A stretch of 34,617 bases of DNA from an uncultured Schlesneria sp. (GCA_903899985.1 CAIULL010000234.1:1-34617); one strand, 5' to 3'; numbered from the stretch's first letter, positions 17,081 through 25,855 are shown. The notes: a model not told the origin generated them from the letters alone. A program made the numbers and translations.

Positions 17081-18763
17081 TTATTTGTTGACTTGAGCGT
17101 CAGGATTAATCAGCGGAAAATCGATTCTGTCACGCTGATAAAGCGGCAGGTGCCGGTAGTAAACTTCCAGCGTCAGCAGGGCTAATGTTGTCATGTAAAC
17201 ACGTCCGCCGACGTAACCATGACGGTCGGCGATGTCCCAACTCCCCGTCGCATGGCCTTCACGAATCTGAGTTCGAATCAGATGCTCGCGCATGACGTTG
17301 TTCCAACGATCCCATTCGGGTCCGCCCCAATGATGTAAGACCTGGGTCGCGTAGTAGTTATAGTACATGCCATCGGGTTCGGGACCGTGTTGATCCAGGA
17401 ACCGAATTCCCGCCCGCATTCCTCCATGGTTTTCCTTCGCACCGAGATACATTTTGCATAACAGCCCGGCTGCCGTCATTGATGGTGTTGGAGAATTGTT
17501 GCGATCTGGAAGATAGGCATACTGTGATCCGCGCATTGACGAAACACTGATCAGGAAACGGTCAACGCCGCTAAAAACCTTTTGTGGAACGGTGATTCGC
17601 GAGAACTGCGCACTTTTCAGGCCCATCAATTGCCAGGCCACGACCGAGGTATCACCAGGTTGGCCGGGAAAATAGCGCCATCCTCCTCCGTAATCTTGCG
17701 TGTCGGCAAGGAATTCCACCGCGCCCGTAACGGCCGGTCGTAAACGAGCGTCACCAGTCATCGCGTACGCTTCACTCAGTGCGATTGTCACCAGTCCATG
17801 GGTGTAATAAGTGGCCGGCCCGGACAATTCGCCGTAGTAGCGGATCCCCTTTCCAACTCGTATTCCCTGAGCAAGCAGGAAATCCAGTCCATAGCGAACT
17901 TCCAACTGGTACTCGCCAGTCTCGTGAGTTTTACCGGCACCCAGGAACGCCATGACCGCCATCGCCGTGGCTGCGTAGGGATTGTTTTCCATTCGGCCGG
18001 GCATGGAGCAATCACAACGAGGGCTGCTCACATGATTGAAGTTCCACGATCCATCAGGAAGCTGATGATTCTTGAGCCACACCAGGCCTCTGGCAACGGC
18101 CGCTTCGCTCGCGTCGGTCCCCCCCATTCGCTTCAATAGAGCGGCTTTCCCTTTGGCGGTCCGTCCGACAAAGTGCTCGGCATGAAGTTGCCCTTGCGCT
18201 TCGGCGGCAGCGGCGACTGCAGTCCCCGACGGCGATTGGGATTTCGTCGCTGCGACTCGTTTATTACCGGATTTTTTCAGAGGCAGATCGACGTTTTTTC
18301 CGGTCGAAACTCGTTCTCCGCCGGAAATGGACTCGGAATTCACTTTCATTGGCGACGCAGGCTCAATATCGTCAGTCAAGGCCATGAATTCCGGTTCGAT
18401 TTCGCCTATCTCCGCGAACCCGGCTGGCTGACCGTCATCAATTGTCGGTTCCGCCAATTCGCCGAAGTTGATTTCAACCCCGTCGCCGGATGAATTGTTG
18501 TCACCGCCAACCAGCGTGAGGATCGTCTCGAACACTCGCTGATTCGGAAGATCAAAATAGATCCAGCTGAGCACAAACAAGATCACCGTGTGTATTGCCA
18601 GGCTGGTCGAAACCGAGGAAATCAGTTTCTTCCACGATGTCGATTGTTTCGGCAAAATCTCAAGTGCTGGCGAGGGCAGAATTCCTGGCACTGGCGTCGA
18701 TCGTTGGTCATCGGTCGCCAATGCTGTCCCTGTTGCACGCTTGCCTTTGATTGGAAGCGACAT
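17081..18763 (-). CDS. Membrane-anchored alpha-toroid (prenyltransferase/squalene-cyclase-like) protein
   Basis: In this 560-residue protein a cytoplasmic Pro-rich N-terminus is followed by one membrane helix (about 52-70) and a long acidic, low-complexity linker (about 85-200). The C-terminal domain (about 215-545) has repeats of the prenyltransferase/squalene-oxidase type, for example GLVWLKNHQLPDGSWNF, YYTHGLVTIALSEAYAMTG, DYGGGWRYFPGQPGDTSVVAW and YYNYYATQVLHHWGG. This is the alpha/alpha-toroid fold of terpenoid cyclases and protein prenyltransferase beta subunits. I see no canonical squalene-hopene cyclase DxDD motif, so a catalytic role is unproven. The domain is probably on the outside of the membrane. 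The ATG follows CAGGG, part of an unusual leader hairpin (18770-18854). Confidence 0.8.
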   Translation of the reverse strand: MSLPIKGKRATGTALATDDQRSTPVPGILPSPALEILPKQSTSWKKLISSVSTSLAIHTVILFVLSWIYFDLPNQRVFETILTLVGGDNNSSGDGVEINFGELAEPTIDDGQPAGFAEIGEIEPEFMALTDDIEPASPMKVNSESISGGERVSTGKNVDLPLKKSGNKRVAATKSQSPSGTAVAAAAEAQGQLHAEHFVGRTAKGKAALLKRMGGTDASEAAVARGLVWLKNHQLPDGSWNFNHVSSPRCDCSMPGRMENNPYAATAMAVMAFLGAGKTHETGEYQLEVRYGLDFLLAQGIRVGKGIRYYGELSGPATYYTHGLVTIALSEAYAMTGDARLRPAVTGAVEFLADTQDYGGGWRYFPGQPGDTSVVAWQLMGLKSAQFSRITVPQKVFSGVDRFLISVSSMRGSQYAYLPDRNNSPTPSMTAAGLLCKMYLGAKENHGGMRAGIRFLDQHGPEPDGMYYNYYATQVLHHWGGPEWDRWNNVMREHLIRTQIREGHATGSWDIADRHGYVGGRVYMTTLALLTLEVYYRHLPLYQRDRIDFPLINPDAQVNK

Positions 18764-18769
18764 GATCTA

Positions 18770-18854
18770 CCCTGCTATTCATGAACTCCGCACTGGCGCA
18801 TGGTTGTTATACCATCTTTCCGAAGTGACTTTCATGAATAAACACTGAACAGGG
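18770..18854 (-). promoter_or_regulatory. Structured leader that can mask the ribosome-binding site
   Basis: Four collinear inverted repeats stack into one long imperfect hairpin: 18770-18774 with 18850-18854 (5 bp), 18776-18785 with 18831-18840 (10 bp, perfect), 18791-18794 with 18824-18827 (4 bp) and 18800-18804 with 18811-18815 (5 bp). On the minus strand it ends 6 bases before the ATG at 18763, and its basal CAGGG is the likely Shine-Dalgarno region. No T-tract follows, so it is unlikely to be a terminator. Regulation is inferred. Confidence 0.5.
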
Positions 18855-18885
18855 AAAAAAGTCTCAACAATTTAAGCGAGAAAAC

Positions 18886-20109
18886 TCAGCCATTCGCCGT
18901 GGCTCGAAATCTCCACCATCCGGCCGTGAAGAAGATAACTGTAAAAACCAGCAGCATCCCACAGCACGACGAGATCAATTGAGGGTCAACAATTGGCTGG
19001 GTCAGCACCGCATCAAACGCGCGTAGCGACCACGCATGAGGCGTGAAAAGGCTGATCTGACGCATCATTTTCGGAAAGAATTCACGAGGAAAGAAACACC
19101 CGCTGATGCTGCTGAACATCAGGATCAAGGTCGTACCGTATGATGAGACCTGCTGGTCGGTATGTACCACAGTTGCCAGAAGCAGTCCAAGAGACGTGGC
19201 AGCGGCTGATGTGCATAGAATCACTGGGATCAGGTACGCCGGTTGAGCCCCCCAGGGCATTCCGAACATCAATCGTCCACACAAGAACAAAAGCGAACAT
19301 TGCAGGACCGATGTCAGGTAGAACGGGATCGTCTTTCCCAATAACACGGGAACCGTTCCGATGGGGGCCACTAACAAACGTCGAAGCGTCCCCTGATCGC
19401 GTTCGATAATAAAGGATCTTGCCATGATACTGATGACGAAAAACGCAAACATTACCGTGAAGCCGGGAACGACCCACAAATAGACCGCGTTCTGCTTCGA
19501 TACTGGCTTGTCTTGAGTCTGCGCTGTCGACGCAATAATGGACGTCGCCTCTTCACCGGCCTCCCGTGATCGAACCCAGGCCCGCGTGACCGGATTCTTT
19601 CTGGCAGCGATCGGAGCGATGAATCCAATCACCTGCGAACGCACGACCCCTTCAAGCAATCTTCCGATTCCGGCCGAGTTTGGTTTCGTCACCACCTCGA
19701 GATCCAGCGAAGCCAGACCCGCCGCTGCGGGTCCATCTTTTGAATTGAAAATGTCACTGACACTGATTTCGTCAACGAGTTCTTCAAACTTCGGGCCGAC
19801 GACAAGAATCAGCGAAGCGTCTCCACTTCGTACCAGATCATCTGCCGATTCCTTTGATGAGACCGACCTGATGAGAAGTTCTGGTTTCTTCGCAAGCTCC
19901 GTGACCAGATCCCGCGAAGTGTCACTGTTGTTCTGATCGACAACGACAATTTTGAAGCGCTCGCTGTTTTCATCGCGAGTTAACAATTGTCCCGTCGACA
20001 TACCGACGATGGAAATGAACATCAACGGCAAAACGAGAAGCAGCACGAGCGCCCGTTTATCACGAGACAGCAGCAACAGATCTTTTATGGTGATGTGCCA
20101 GGCTGACAT
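18886..20109 (-). CDS. ABC-2 type transporter permease
   Basis: This 407-residue membrane subunit has one N-terminal helix (about 20-40, preceded by KDLLLLSRDKRALVLLLVLPL, typical of ABC-2). A large extracytoplasmic domain follows (about 45-205), then about five C-terminal helices with the motif ERDQGTLRRLLVAPI, which contacts the ATPase, and a central SSISGCFFP segment. This arrangement matches ABC-2/NatB/YhgE-like export permeases. It lies 85 bases downstream of the ATPase gene and is probably co-transcribed. Substrate is unknown: lipids, polymers and drugs are all possible for this class. Confidence 0.9.
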   Translation of the reverse strand: MSAWHITIKDLLLLSRDKRALVLLLVLPLMFISIVGMSTGQLLTRDENSERFKIVVVDQNNSDTSRDLVTELAKKPELLIRSVSSKESADDLVRSGDASLILVVGPKFEELVDEISVSDIFNSKDGPAAAGLASLDLEVVTKPNSAGIGRLLEGVVRSQVIGFIAPIAARKNPVTRAWVRSREAGEEATSIIASTAQTQDKPVSKQNAVYLWVVPGFTVMFAFFVISIMARSFIIERDQGTLRRLLVAPIGTVPVLLGKTIPFYLTSVLQCSLLFLCGRLMFGMPWGAQPAYLIPVILCTSAAATSLGLLLATVVHTDQQVSSYGTTLILMFSSISGCFFPREFFPKMMRQISLFTPHAWSLRAFDAVLTQPIVDPQLISSCCGMLLVFTVIFFTAGWWRFRATANG

Positions 20110-20194
20110 AACTAAGTCTTACTCCGTTTCGCAGTCGATTGGCGTCAGTGCGGTCATTTGCAGCCGGACGCAGACCCGAAGAACCTGCTTTTCG

Positions 20195-21337
20195 TTAGTC
20201 TCGCAATCGTTTTCCCGTGAGCTGAAGGAATAGCCGCTCAAGATTCGATTGCTGAGTTTCAATTCGCAGGACATCAATTCCCAAATTTCCCAGTTTGAAC
20301 AGGACGGTCTGTAACCGCCACGAAAGTTCGGGAGAAATTCGGGGCGTTTCCGGATTGAGTGAACCTAACCCATATCGCAATGAGCTGACATCGGCATGCT
20401 TACTCGAAGGTGGAACATCACCGGGAACGATTACTGCCGGCTCACCGTCACTACCAAGTCCAACAATCACCAGATTTCCAAGTGCTTCGGCGATTCCTGT
20501 CGTTTTATTGACGTACAGGTACAGGTCGGAAGCAGATCCCCCGATCAGATTGGGGATCGTGTCATCAACGAGCACCTCTCCGTGATCAACGATCGCAACC
20601 CGGTGACAAATCGACTGAATCTCTTCCATGTAATGACTGGCGTAAACAATTCCGACACCTTCGGATGCCTGACGCCGTACGCAATCCAGCAAATGCGATC
20701 GAGACTGGGGATCGACACCGACGGTCGGTTCATCGAGGATCAAAATCGAGGGCTTATGCATCAGTGCAACACCGAAGTTAAGCCGGCGCTTCATCCCGCC
20801 AGAATAGTCTCCCGAGGGTCGCTTTGCGCTTTCCACAAGTCCGATCTGCTCGAGGACCTCGTCACATCGATCCTTCAACGCGTTGCCTCGCAAACCATAA
20901 AGTTTGCCGAAGAACAGCAAGTTGTCGATCGCATCTAGTTCCTGATAGATCGCGTACTCCTGAGGAACAACCCCCAGCATTCGCCGCAGGTCGTGATTGC
21001 GGCCGTCGAATTTGCGGCCGTCCAGCAAAACGTCGCCGCTGGTCGGGGTCAGTAACCCTGCCAGCATCATCATCGTCGTGCTTTTTCCGGCGCCGTTGGG
21101 CCCCAGCAGTCCCAGAACCTCACCACGCTGCAGTTTGAAGCTGACGTCTTTCACCGCCAGGTGATTGCCATAACTTTTCCGCAGATGAACGACTTCTGCC
21201 AGACTCGTCCCATTCCCCTGCGCCGGCTGTGCTGGCAATTCTTTCTGCACCGCCGCTCCAACAACGGCGGCTGCGGGCGGGCTTGAAAGCCGACCAATCC
21301 TGCTTAACAAAGACGTCGATGTGAACCCTGCGGACAT
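20195..21337 (-). CDS. ABC transporter ATP-binding protein
   Basis: This protein of about 380 residues energises the adjacent ABC-2 permease. Walker A is GPNGAGKST (79-87), the Q-loop is VPQE (124-127), the signature is YSGGM (178-182), Walker B is ILILDEP (198-204) and the H-loop histidine is at about 235. A Pro/Ala-rich extension of about 45 residues precedes the nucleotide-binding domain, and about 120 residues follow it, longer than a minimal subunit. The ATG at 21337 is favoured by AAGGAAG upstream; an in-frame start at 21379 would add 14 residues without such a site. It follows the lipid-kinase-like gene by about 60 bases. Confidence 0.93.
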   Translation of the reverse strand: MSAGFTSTSLLSRIGRLSSPPAAAVVGAAVQKELPAQPAQGNGTSLAEVVHLRKSYGNHLAVKDVSFKLQRGEVLGLLGPNGAGKSTTMMMLAGLLTPTSGDVLLDGRKFDGRNHDLRRMLGVVPQEYAIYQELDAIDNLLFFGKLYGLRGNALKDRCDEVLEQIGLVESAKRPSGDYSGGMKRRLNFGVALMHKPSILILDEPTVGVDPQSRSHLLDCVRRQASEGVGIVYASHYMEEIQSICHRVAIVDHGEVLVDDTIPNLIGGSASDLYLYVNKTTGIAEALGNLVIVGLGSDGEPAVIVPGDVPPSSKHADVSSLRYGLGSLNPETPRISPELSWRLQTVLFKLGNLGIDVLRIETQQSNLERLFLQLTGKRLRD

Positions 21338-21398
21338 GCTACAAAAACTTCCTTGACCACGTTTTGATCTGTCGTCCATTCCAAACAGTTGTTGTTGC

Positions 21399-22124
21399 CT
21401 AAATCACCAGCAAACTCATCATGATTCCAACAATCAGCGCCGTTGTTCCAACCCGCAGATTGTCGTTGGACCGGATCGGTAGCGACTCGACAAAAGCCGC
21501 ACTTACCGCCGCGACACCGCAAATCAACAAGGCCTTTGCAAACGGCACACCCGGCCGGGATTCGCCCCAAAAGCTATAAGACGCCGCGAGTGAGCCGACG
21601 ATCGCGAAACAGAACAATCCCGAGTATGTCTTTTTTCGATTCCAGGGAAGTCGGCGCCCACCGATCATTAACCCGCCCAAGGTCGCTGACCCGTCACCCA
21701 GTGCCAGAATCTGTAAAGTCATCAGACCCCACTCGGCCCGCCCAGGAAACAGCAGAAGAGAGCCGACAACGGGCCCCATATAACCTAACACCGCTCCCAT
21801 CCAGTTGATTTCACCGTTACGGACCAGAAACGGCCCGAGTACGACGGAAAGGACCAGAATCGTGACCGTCGAGAGAAACAGAATGCAAAGTAGTGGAGCT
21901 CCCCAGACGTCATGATGCGGTACAAAAGGGAGAGCCATCGGCATGAGCGATGGCGACATATGGAAGATTCGCCGACGAAATTCAGTCACTCCGATCCGAT
22001 CGACGACCCGGGAAACGCCCGGAATCGATAAAACCCAATCGGATAAATGACGCTCACTGACGCCTGAGGACGTAATTTCAAACTGTGATCGCAGGAGATG
22101 TTGCGAGGTGGACAACCGGCTCAT
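21399..22124 (-). CDS. Dolichol/phytol kinase-like membrane protein (SEC59/VTE5 family)
   Basis: This protein of about 241 residues has about six to seven hydrophobic helices. The motifs ALGDGSATLGGLMIGG and RKKTYSGLFCFAIVG, then ESLPIRSNDNLRV, match the CTP-dependent polyprenol kinase family (dolichol kinase SEC59, phytol kinase VTE5, DGK1-like; COG0170), whose members phosphorylate isoprenoid alcohols or diacylglycerol. Related phosphatidate cytidylyltransferases have a different signature. The ATG at 22124 follows GGAGAA at a good distance; 22154 would add 10 residues. It heads a likely operon with the ABC ATPase and permease, which suggests a lipid or lipid-linked substrate for export. 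That link is inference. Confidence 0.78.
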   Translation of the reverse strand: MSRLSTSQHLLRSQFEITSSGVSERHLSDWVLSIPGVSRVVDRIGVTEFRRRIFHMSPSLMPMALPFVPHHDVWGAPLLCILFLSTVTILVLSVVLGPFLVRNGEINWMGAVLGYMGPVVGSLLLFPGRAEWGLMTLQILALGDGSATLGGLMIGGRRLPWNRKKTYSGLFCFAIVGSLAASYSFWGESRPGVPFAKALLICGVAAVSAAFVESLPIRSNDNLRVGTTALIVGIMMSLLVI

Positions 22125-22231
22125 CAGGGATTTCTCCAGCCCACGAAACGACATTGCAAAATCACTTCACCGCAATCCCTTAAGCAGCGAAGCAATGTCC
22201 TGGAATAATCGTGCGACACAATTTGTCGATT

Positions 22232-22309
22232 GCCCTGCCAAAACCTCTTTGTTGAGTATGAACAGGGCTAATTCACGATTAACTTGGTGTTAAATCGTCG
22301 TGAATCATT
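22232..22309. promoter_or_regulatory. Stacked inverted repeats upstream of the lipid-kinase-like gene
   Basis: Two inverted repeats lie side by side: GCCCTG (22232-22237) with CAGGGC (22263-22268), and ATTCACGA (22271-22278) with TCGTGAAT (22298-22305), the latter extended inward by TTAAC/GTTAA with a bulge. A short CGACA/TGTCG pair lies just before. They sit between the end of the formamidase-like gene and the start of the lipid-kinase operon, so they may be operator sites, a terminator or a leader. No T-tract follows on either strand. Confidence 0.4.
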
Positions 22310-22418
22310 AAGAAGATGCGTGCAATTGATGCTGCCCGGTCAATCGCACTGTCGACAACTCTCGGCATAACCGGCAGATTCTGCGCTTTCCCCGAAATGC
22401 CCGTGAAAGTCACAATTT

Positions 22419-24005
22419 TCATTCCAAAAAGCGGCGAATAACGTTCTCGGTGATCTGTGAGACATGTTCATCAACGGGCAAACTACTGACCCATGAAATC
22501 GAGCCAACGGAAAATACGCCGCCACCCTGCGGAGTTTCAAAATGGATCATGTGTGCCCCCCCTTCATCGGGATTCAGCCCCTGAGCGAGCAAGCGAGTAT
22601 TTGCCGGTGAGCTGGGCGACATCTTGTCCGTTTCATGCCCCGATGCTCCCCCAGGGCAGCGCATGTGAAGCGACTTCAGACCGAACAGATTGCCATTTTG
22701 AAGTCCAGTGTGAGTGAAGGCCCAATGGCTGGAATCCAGTACCTTATAGGGAGCACCGGTCATCGCACCAGGAGGTGTGAACACCACACCCACAAGGCTC
22801 GCCTCTGATTCATGACGAAGTGCCATTCGGCTTTCACCGCCAACACCCGCGACATCCAGTCCTTTGATCTGTCCATTGTGAACGGACATCGACGAACCAT
22901 GAATCTCGACCTCACAGTTCAGGCCGTTTCCGCCAAGATAAATCAGCCTGCCCCCTTCTTCGAAAACCCACTTTTTAACGCGGTCGTACATCCGACGCGT
23001 CCAGTACTCAGGATGAACCGAGATGATCAACGCACGATACGAAGAAAGGTCAAGCGTCCCATTGTCCAGTTGAGTTTCCGCATAAAAGTCATACGACAGA
23101 CTTTGACGCTCAAGCCAGCCTAGCAAACGCCACTCCGCAGGCGCCAGATGACACGCCTGCCGACCTTGAATCGGGTCTGTGATCTGAGTTTCAAAGTCAA
23201 TATGATTGAATGGCTCAGGTCGATCGAATGACAGTGGAACATATTTTTCGCAATTCCACGACATGAATTCCGCATCGCGATAACGCTTGAGATCATACCT
23301 TGAATTCACTGTCGGCGTCGGCGGTAACTCGTCGGCATGGATGTAATTGCTTCGCCCGCCAAAGCTGTTGTAGGCATTCCAGGTGATGTTGCTGCCAAGC
23401 ACTGCCAAGGGTGCTCTCGGACGTATTGGTGCCACGATCCACGGAAATGAAAACTGCAATCCGGAGGGGGTTTGAGCACGAAAGTAATACAGGCCTGACT
23501 GGTCCGGTGCCGCAAGGAATTGTTTGTGAGTTGGACTCGAGTATCCCACCCGATTCCACTCGACACCCGTTTGAGTGTAGTCGCCGTCCGGGGTCACTTG
23601 CATCGTCGCGCGAGGACCATGCTCGTCATGCCAGCCGAGGCTTCGTACCAGTTCTGGCTTCCATCCGTATCGCCATAGTTCCAGGTGATATTGTTCGACG
23701 GAATGAACTCGAAATTCCCCCGCCTCGCCGCTACGAACCCACTTCGGCCAGATGTATCCGCTGAGACCATCACTGAGCAGTCGGAATTGATGAGGAGACG
23801 TGGTGGGCAACGTCACGTGACTTCGTTTCGCACCGTAACCGGGCCTCTGCAGCGTAACGATGTAGTTTCCGGGTGGTGCATCGAGATAGACAGCCCCTGT
23901 CGCACGAGATCTCGCCTCCCACGACTCGCCCCTGGCATTGATAAACTCCAGGGTAACGTCGACCAGGGCCACATACCGTTCGTCACTGACATATCCAATT
24001 AACAT
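22419..24005 (-). CDS. N,N-dimethylformamidase beta-subunit-like protein
   Basis: This protein of about 528 residues has two parts. Residues about 1-75 look like a carboxypeptidase-regulatory/PEGA-type beta-sandwich (VTLEFINARGESWEA ... GNYIVTLQRPGYG). Residues about 90-528 resemble the large beta subunit of dimethylformamidase: ITWNAYNSFGG, YRALIISVHPEYWTRRMYD, EEGGRLIYLGGNGLNCEV, and a C-terminal GGGVFSVGSISWVSSLP. The characterised enzyme hydrolyses dimethylformamide and needs a small alpha subunit, which is not seen here, so the reaction may differ. The ATG at 24005 is chosen because the in-frame sequence upstream runs into a palindromic repeat. It diverges from the MFS transporter gene. 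Confidence 0.72.
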   Translation of the reverse strand: MLIGYVSDERYVALVDVTLEFINARGESWEARSRATGAVYLDAPPGNYIVTLQRPGYGAKRSHVTLPTTSPHQFRLLSDGLSGYIWPKWVRSGEAGEFRVHSVEQYHLELWRYGWKPELVRSLGWHDEHGPRATMQVTPDGDYTQTGVEWNRVGYSSPTHKQFLAAPDQSGLYYFRAQTPSGLQFSFPWIVAPIRPRAPLAVLGSNITWNAYNSFGGRSNYIHADELPPTPTVNSRYDLKRYRDAEFMSWNCEKYVPLSFDRPEPFNHIDFETQITDPIQGRQACHLAPAEWRLLGWLERQSLSYDFYAETQLDNGTLDLSSYRALIISVHPEYWTRRMYDRVKKWVFEEGGRLIYLGGNGLNCEVEIHGSSMSVHNGQIKGLDVAGVGGESRMALRHESEASLVGVVFTPPGAMTGAPYKVLDSSHWAFTHTGLQNGNLFGLKSLHMRCPGGASGHETDKMSPSSPANTRLLAQGLNPDEGGAHMIHFETPQGGGVFSVGSISWVSSLPVDEHVSQITENVIRRFLE

Positions 24006-24317
24006 GGCGCGACTCGCTTTTTTCCTGGACCATGTAACCACCCGAACGGAGCATAGCCCACAACCGACAGCGAGGGCGAGGCTCCTGCCGAGCCGCGAAG
24101 CAGGTACGCCCATCGACTGAGCAGCTCGGCGGGAGCCTCGCACACCCATTACAAATTCTTCGCGACGCTCGAAGACCCAATTGTGGAATAACGGACGTCG
24201 TTACTTGATGCGTTCGCGTAGCAGCGTAACAATCATCGCCGCCGCTTAGCCAGCGACGACCTGCCGCTCAGAAGATAGGCCCCGACGACTTCCGGCCCCT
24301 CCATGAAGGAACAGGTC
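24006..24317. other. Divergent intergenic region with a palindromic repeat
   Basis: This 312-base space lies between the divergent formamidase-like and MFS genes. It holds the inverted repeat at 24076-24141 and otherwise no gene that I can support. Confidence 0.5.
24076..24141. repeat. Long inverted repeat, REP-like
   Basis: The left arm GCGAGGCTCCTGCCGAG (24076-24092) and the right arm CTCGGCGGGAGCCTCGC (24125-24141) pair at 16 of 17 positions around a 32-base loop. GC content is higher than in the flanks. It resembles dispersed palindromic repeats of planctomycete genomes, but copy number cannot be tested from one window. Confidence 0.6.
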
Positions 24318-25634
24318 ATGTCCGTGGAATCCTCCGAACAGTCCGACTCGGCACCGTCAGATCGCTCGACCCGTTCGGGAACCCGATTCGTTGTGCTTGG
24401 CGTACTTTGCCTGCTGTCAGGAATCCTGTACCTCGACCGGATTTGTATCTCGCAGGCACTCCCGCATATCAAACAAGACTTGAAACTTTCCAACACCGAT
24501 ACCAGCTTCGTCCTGATGGCCTTTACGCTGGCCTATGGTCTATTCGAAGTCCCGACAGGTCGATGGGGTGACCTGATCGGCGGACGCAAAGTGCTGACAC
24601 GAATTTCGCTGTGGTGGTCGGCCTTCACCGCATTGACAGGCGTGTGTACGGGACTGTGGCCGATGATCACCGTCCGCTTTCTTTTCGGAGCGGGTGAAGC
24701 GGGAGCATTTCCGAACGCAGCACGAGTTCTTTCAAGATGGTTTCCCGACGCAGAACGGGGACGAGCCCAGGGAGTCTTTCTGGCAGCCTCGCAAATCGGC
24801 GGTGCGGTGGCCCCATTTCTCGCCGCATTGCTGATTCGAAATATCGGCTGGCGATTAACATTTGCCGCGTTTGGTGGCCTGGGTGCCGTCTGGGCCACCG
24901 GCTTCTGGTGGTGGTTCCGGGATGATCCGTCCACCCATCCCGACGTGAACCCGGCAGAGGCCGAACACATTGGACGTCGAGCCACTTCCGAAAACGTTCA
25001 CGGCCAGATCCCTTGGGCAGCAGTCGGTCGCAACCCAAGTATCTGGTTCCTCTGTCTGGTTCAGATCTTCGCGTCATTCAACAGTTACATCTATTTCTCC
25101 TGGTTTCCGACGTACCTCATCAAAGGGCGCAGCGTTGAACAGACCGAAGCCGGAATGATGGCGTCGCTGGTTCTGGCCTGTGCGGCCGTCGGTACATTTT
25201 TTGGTGGCCAGATTCTGGACCGCGTCGTCACGGGAAAAGGATTGATCAGACGAAGACTGATGGGGGGGAGCGCGTTTTTCGCCGCTGCCGCATTTCTAAG
25301 TTGCGCATTGATGTCACAAAACCCTTGGCAAGCCGCATTGCTCGCTGGCCTTTCCTGTTTCATGACCCAGGCGACGCAATCACTGTGGTGGTCATGTGCG
25401 ATCGGAATCAGTGGCAAACATGTTGGTGCGCTGTTCGGCCTGATGAACTCCGCCGGTGTCTTCGGTGCGATAAGTTCCCAATACCTGGTTGGAGCCATCG
25501 CCGACTGGCTGGGAACGCACGGCCATACAGGCCGAGCACAATGGGACCCTATTTTCTATATCGACGTTGGCGTCCTGATTGCTGCGGGGCTGACATGGTC
25601 GTTCTTCCGATTCATCCCAGTTGATGCAGATTAA
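24318..25634 (+). CDS. MFS transporter, anion:cation symporter (ACS) type
   Basis: This 438-residue membrane protein has about twelve helices. The first helix is followed by LDRICISQALPHIKQDL, the loop 2-3 motif is GRWGDLIGGRKVLTR, and GAGEAGAFPNAARVLSRWFP is the helix 4-5 signature of the ACS family (hexuronate, glucarate, phthalate and similar anions). The ATG at 24318 has AAGGA 7 bases upstream; an ATG at 24303 would lose it. It diverges from the formamidase-like gene, so a shared organic-acid or amide pathway is possible but unproven. Confidence 0.88.
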   Translation: MSVESSEQSDSAPSDRSTRSGTRFVVLGVLCLLSGILYLDRICISQALPHIKQDLKLSNTDTSFVLMAFTLAYGLFEVPTGRWGDLIGGRKVLTRISLWWSAFTALTGVCTGLWPMITVRFLFGAGEAGAFPNAARVLSRWFPDAERGRAQGVFLAASQIGGAVAPFLAALLIRNIGWRLTFAAFGGLGAVWATGFWWWFRDDPSTHPDVNPAEAEHIGRRATSENVHGQIPWAAVGRNPSIWFLCLVQIFASFNSYIYFSWFPTYLIKGRSVEQTEAGMMASLVLACAAVGTFFGGQILDRVVTGKGLIRRRLMGGSAFFAAAAFLSCALMSQNPWQAALLAGLSCFMTQATQSLWWSCAIGISGKHVGALFGLMNSAGVFGAISSQYLVGAIADWLGTHGHTGRAQWDPIFYIDVGVLIAAGLTWSFFRFIPVDAD

Positions 25635-25663
25635 AGTTTAACCCGAAGCCAGCGGCGCAGGCC

Positions 25664-25682
25664 GATCGGCGTTCAGCCGATC
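25664..25682 (+). terminator. Hairpin after the MFS gene
   Basis: A perfect 7-bp stem, GATCGGC/GCCGATC, with a 5-base loop lies 29 bases past the MFS stop and is followed by TCTTTG. The T-tract is weak, so it could also be a small palindromic repeat. Confidence 0.4.
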
Positions 25683-25855
25683 TCTTTGAACGCTGCCACA
25701 GAAACGTTTTTTCGCAACACCCCAACGAGAAATGACACGTCGGCTGACGTCAATCACGCCGCTCGGTACACGCTTCTCTTCGAGGCACGGTTCAACGCAA
25801 GTTTGAATTTCCTCAATCATAATGTCGACTCCAGCAAGGACATTTCATGCTGCAG

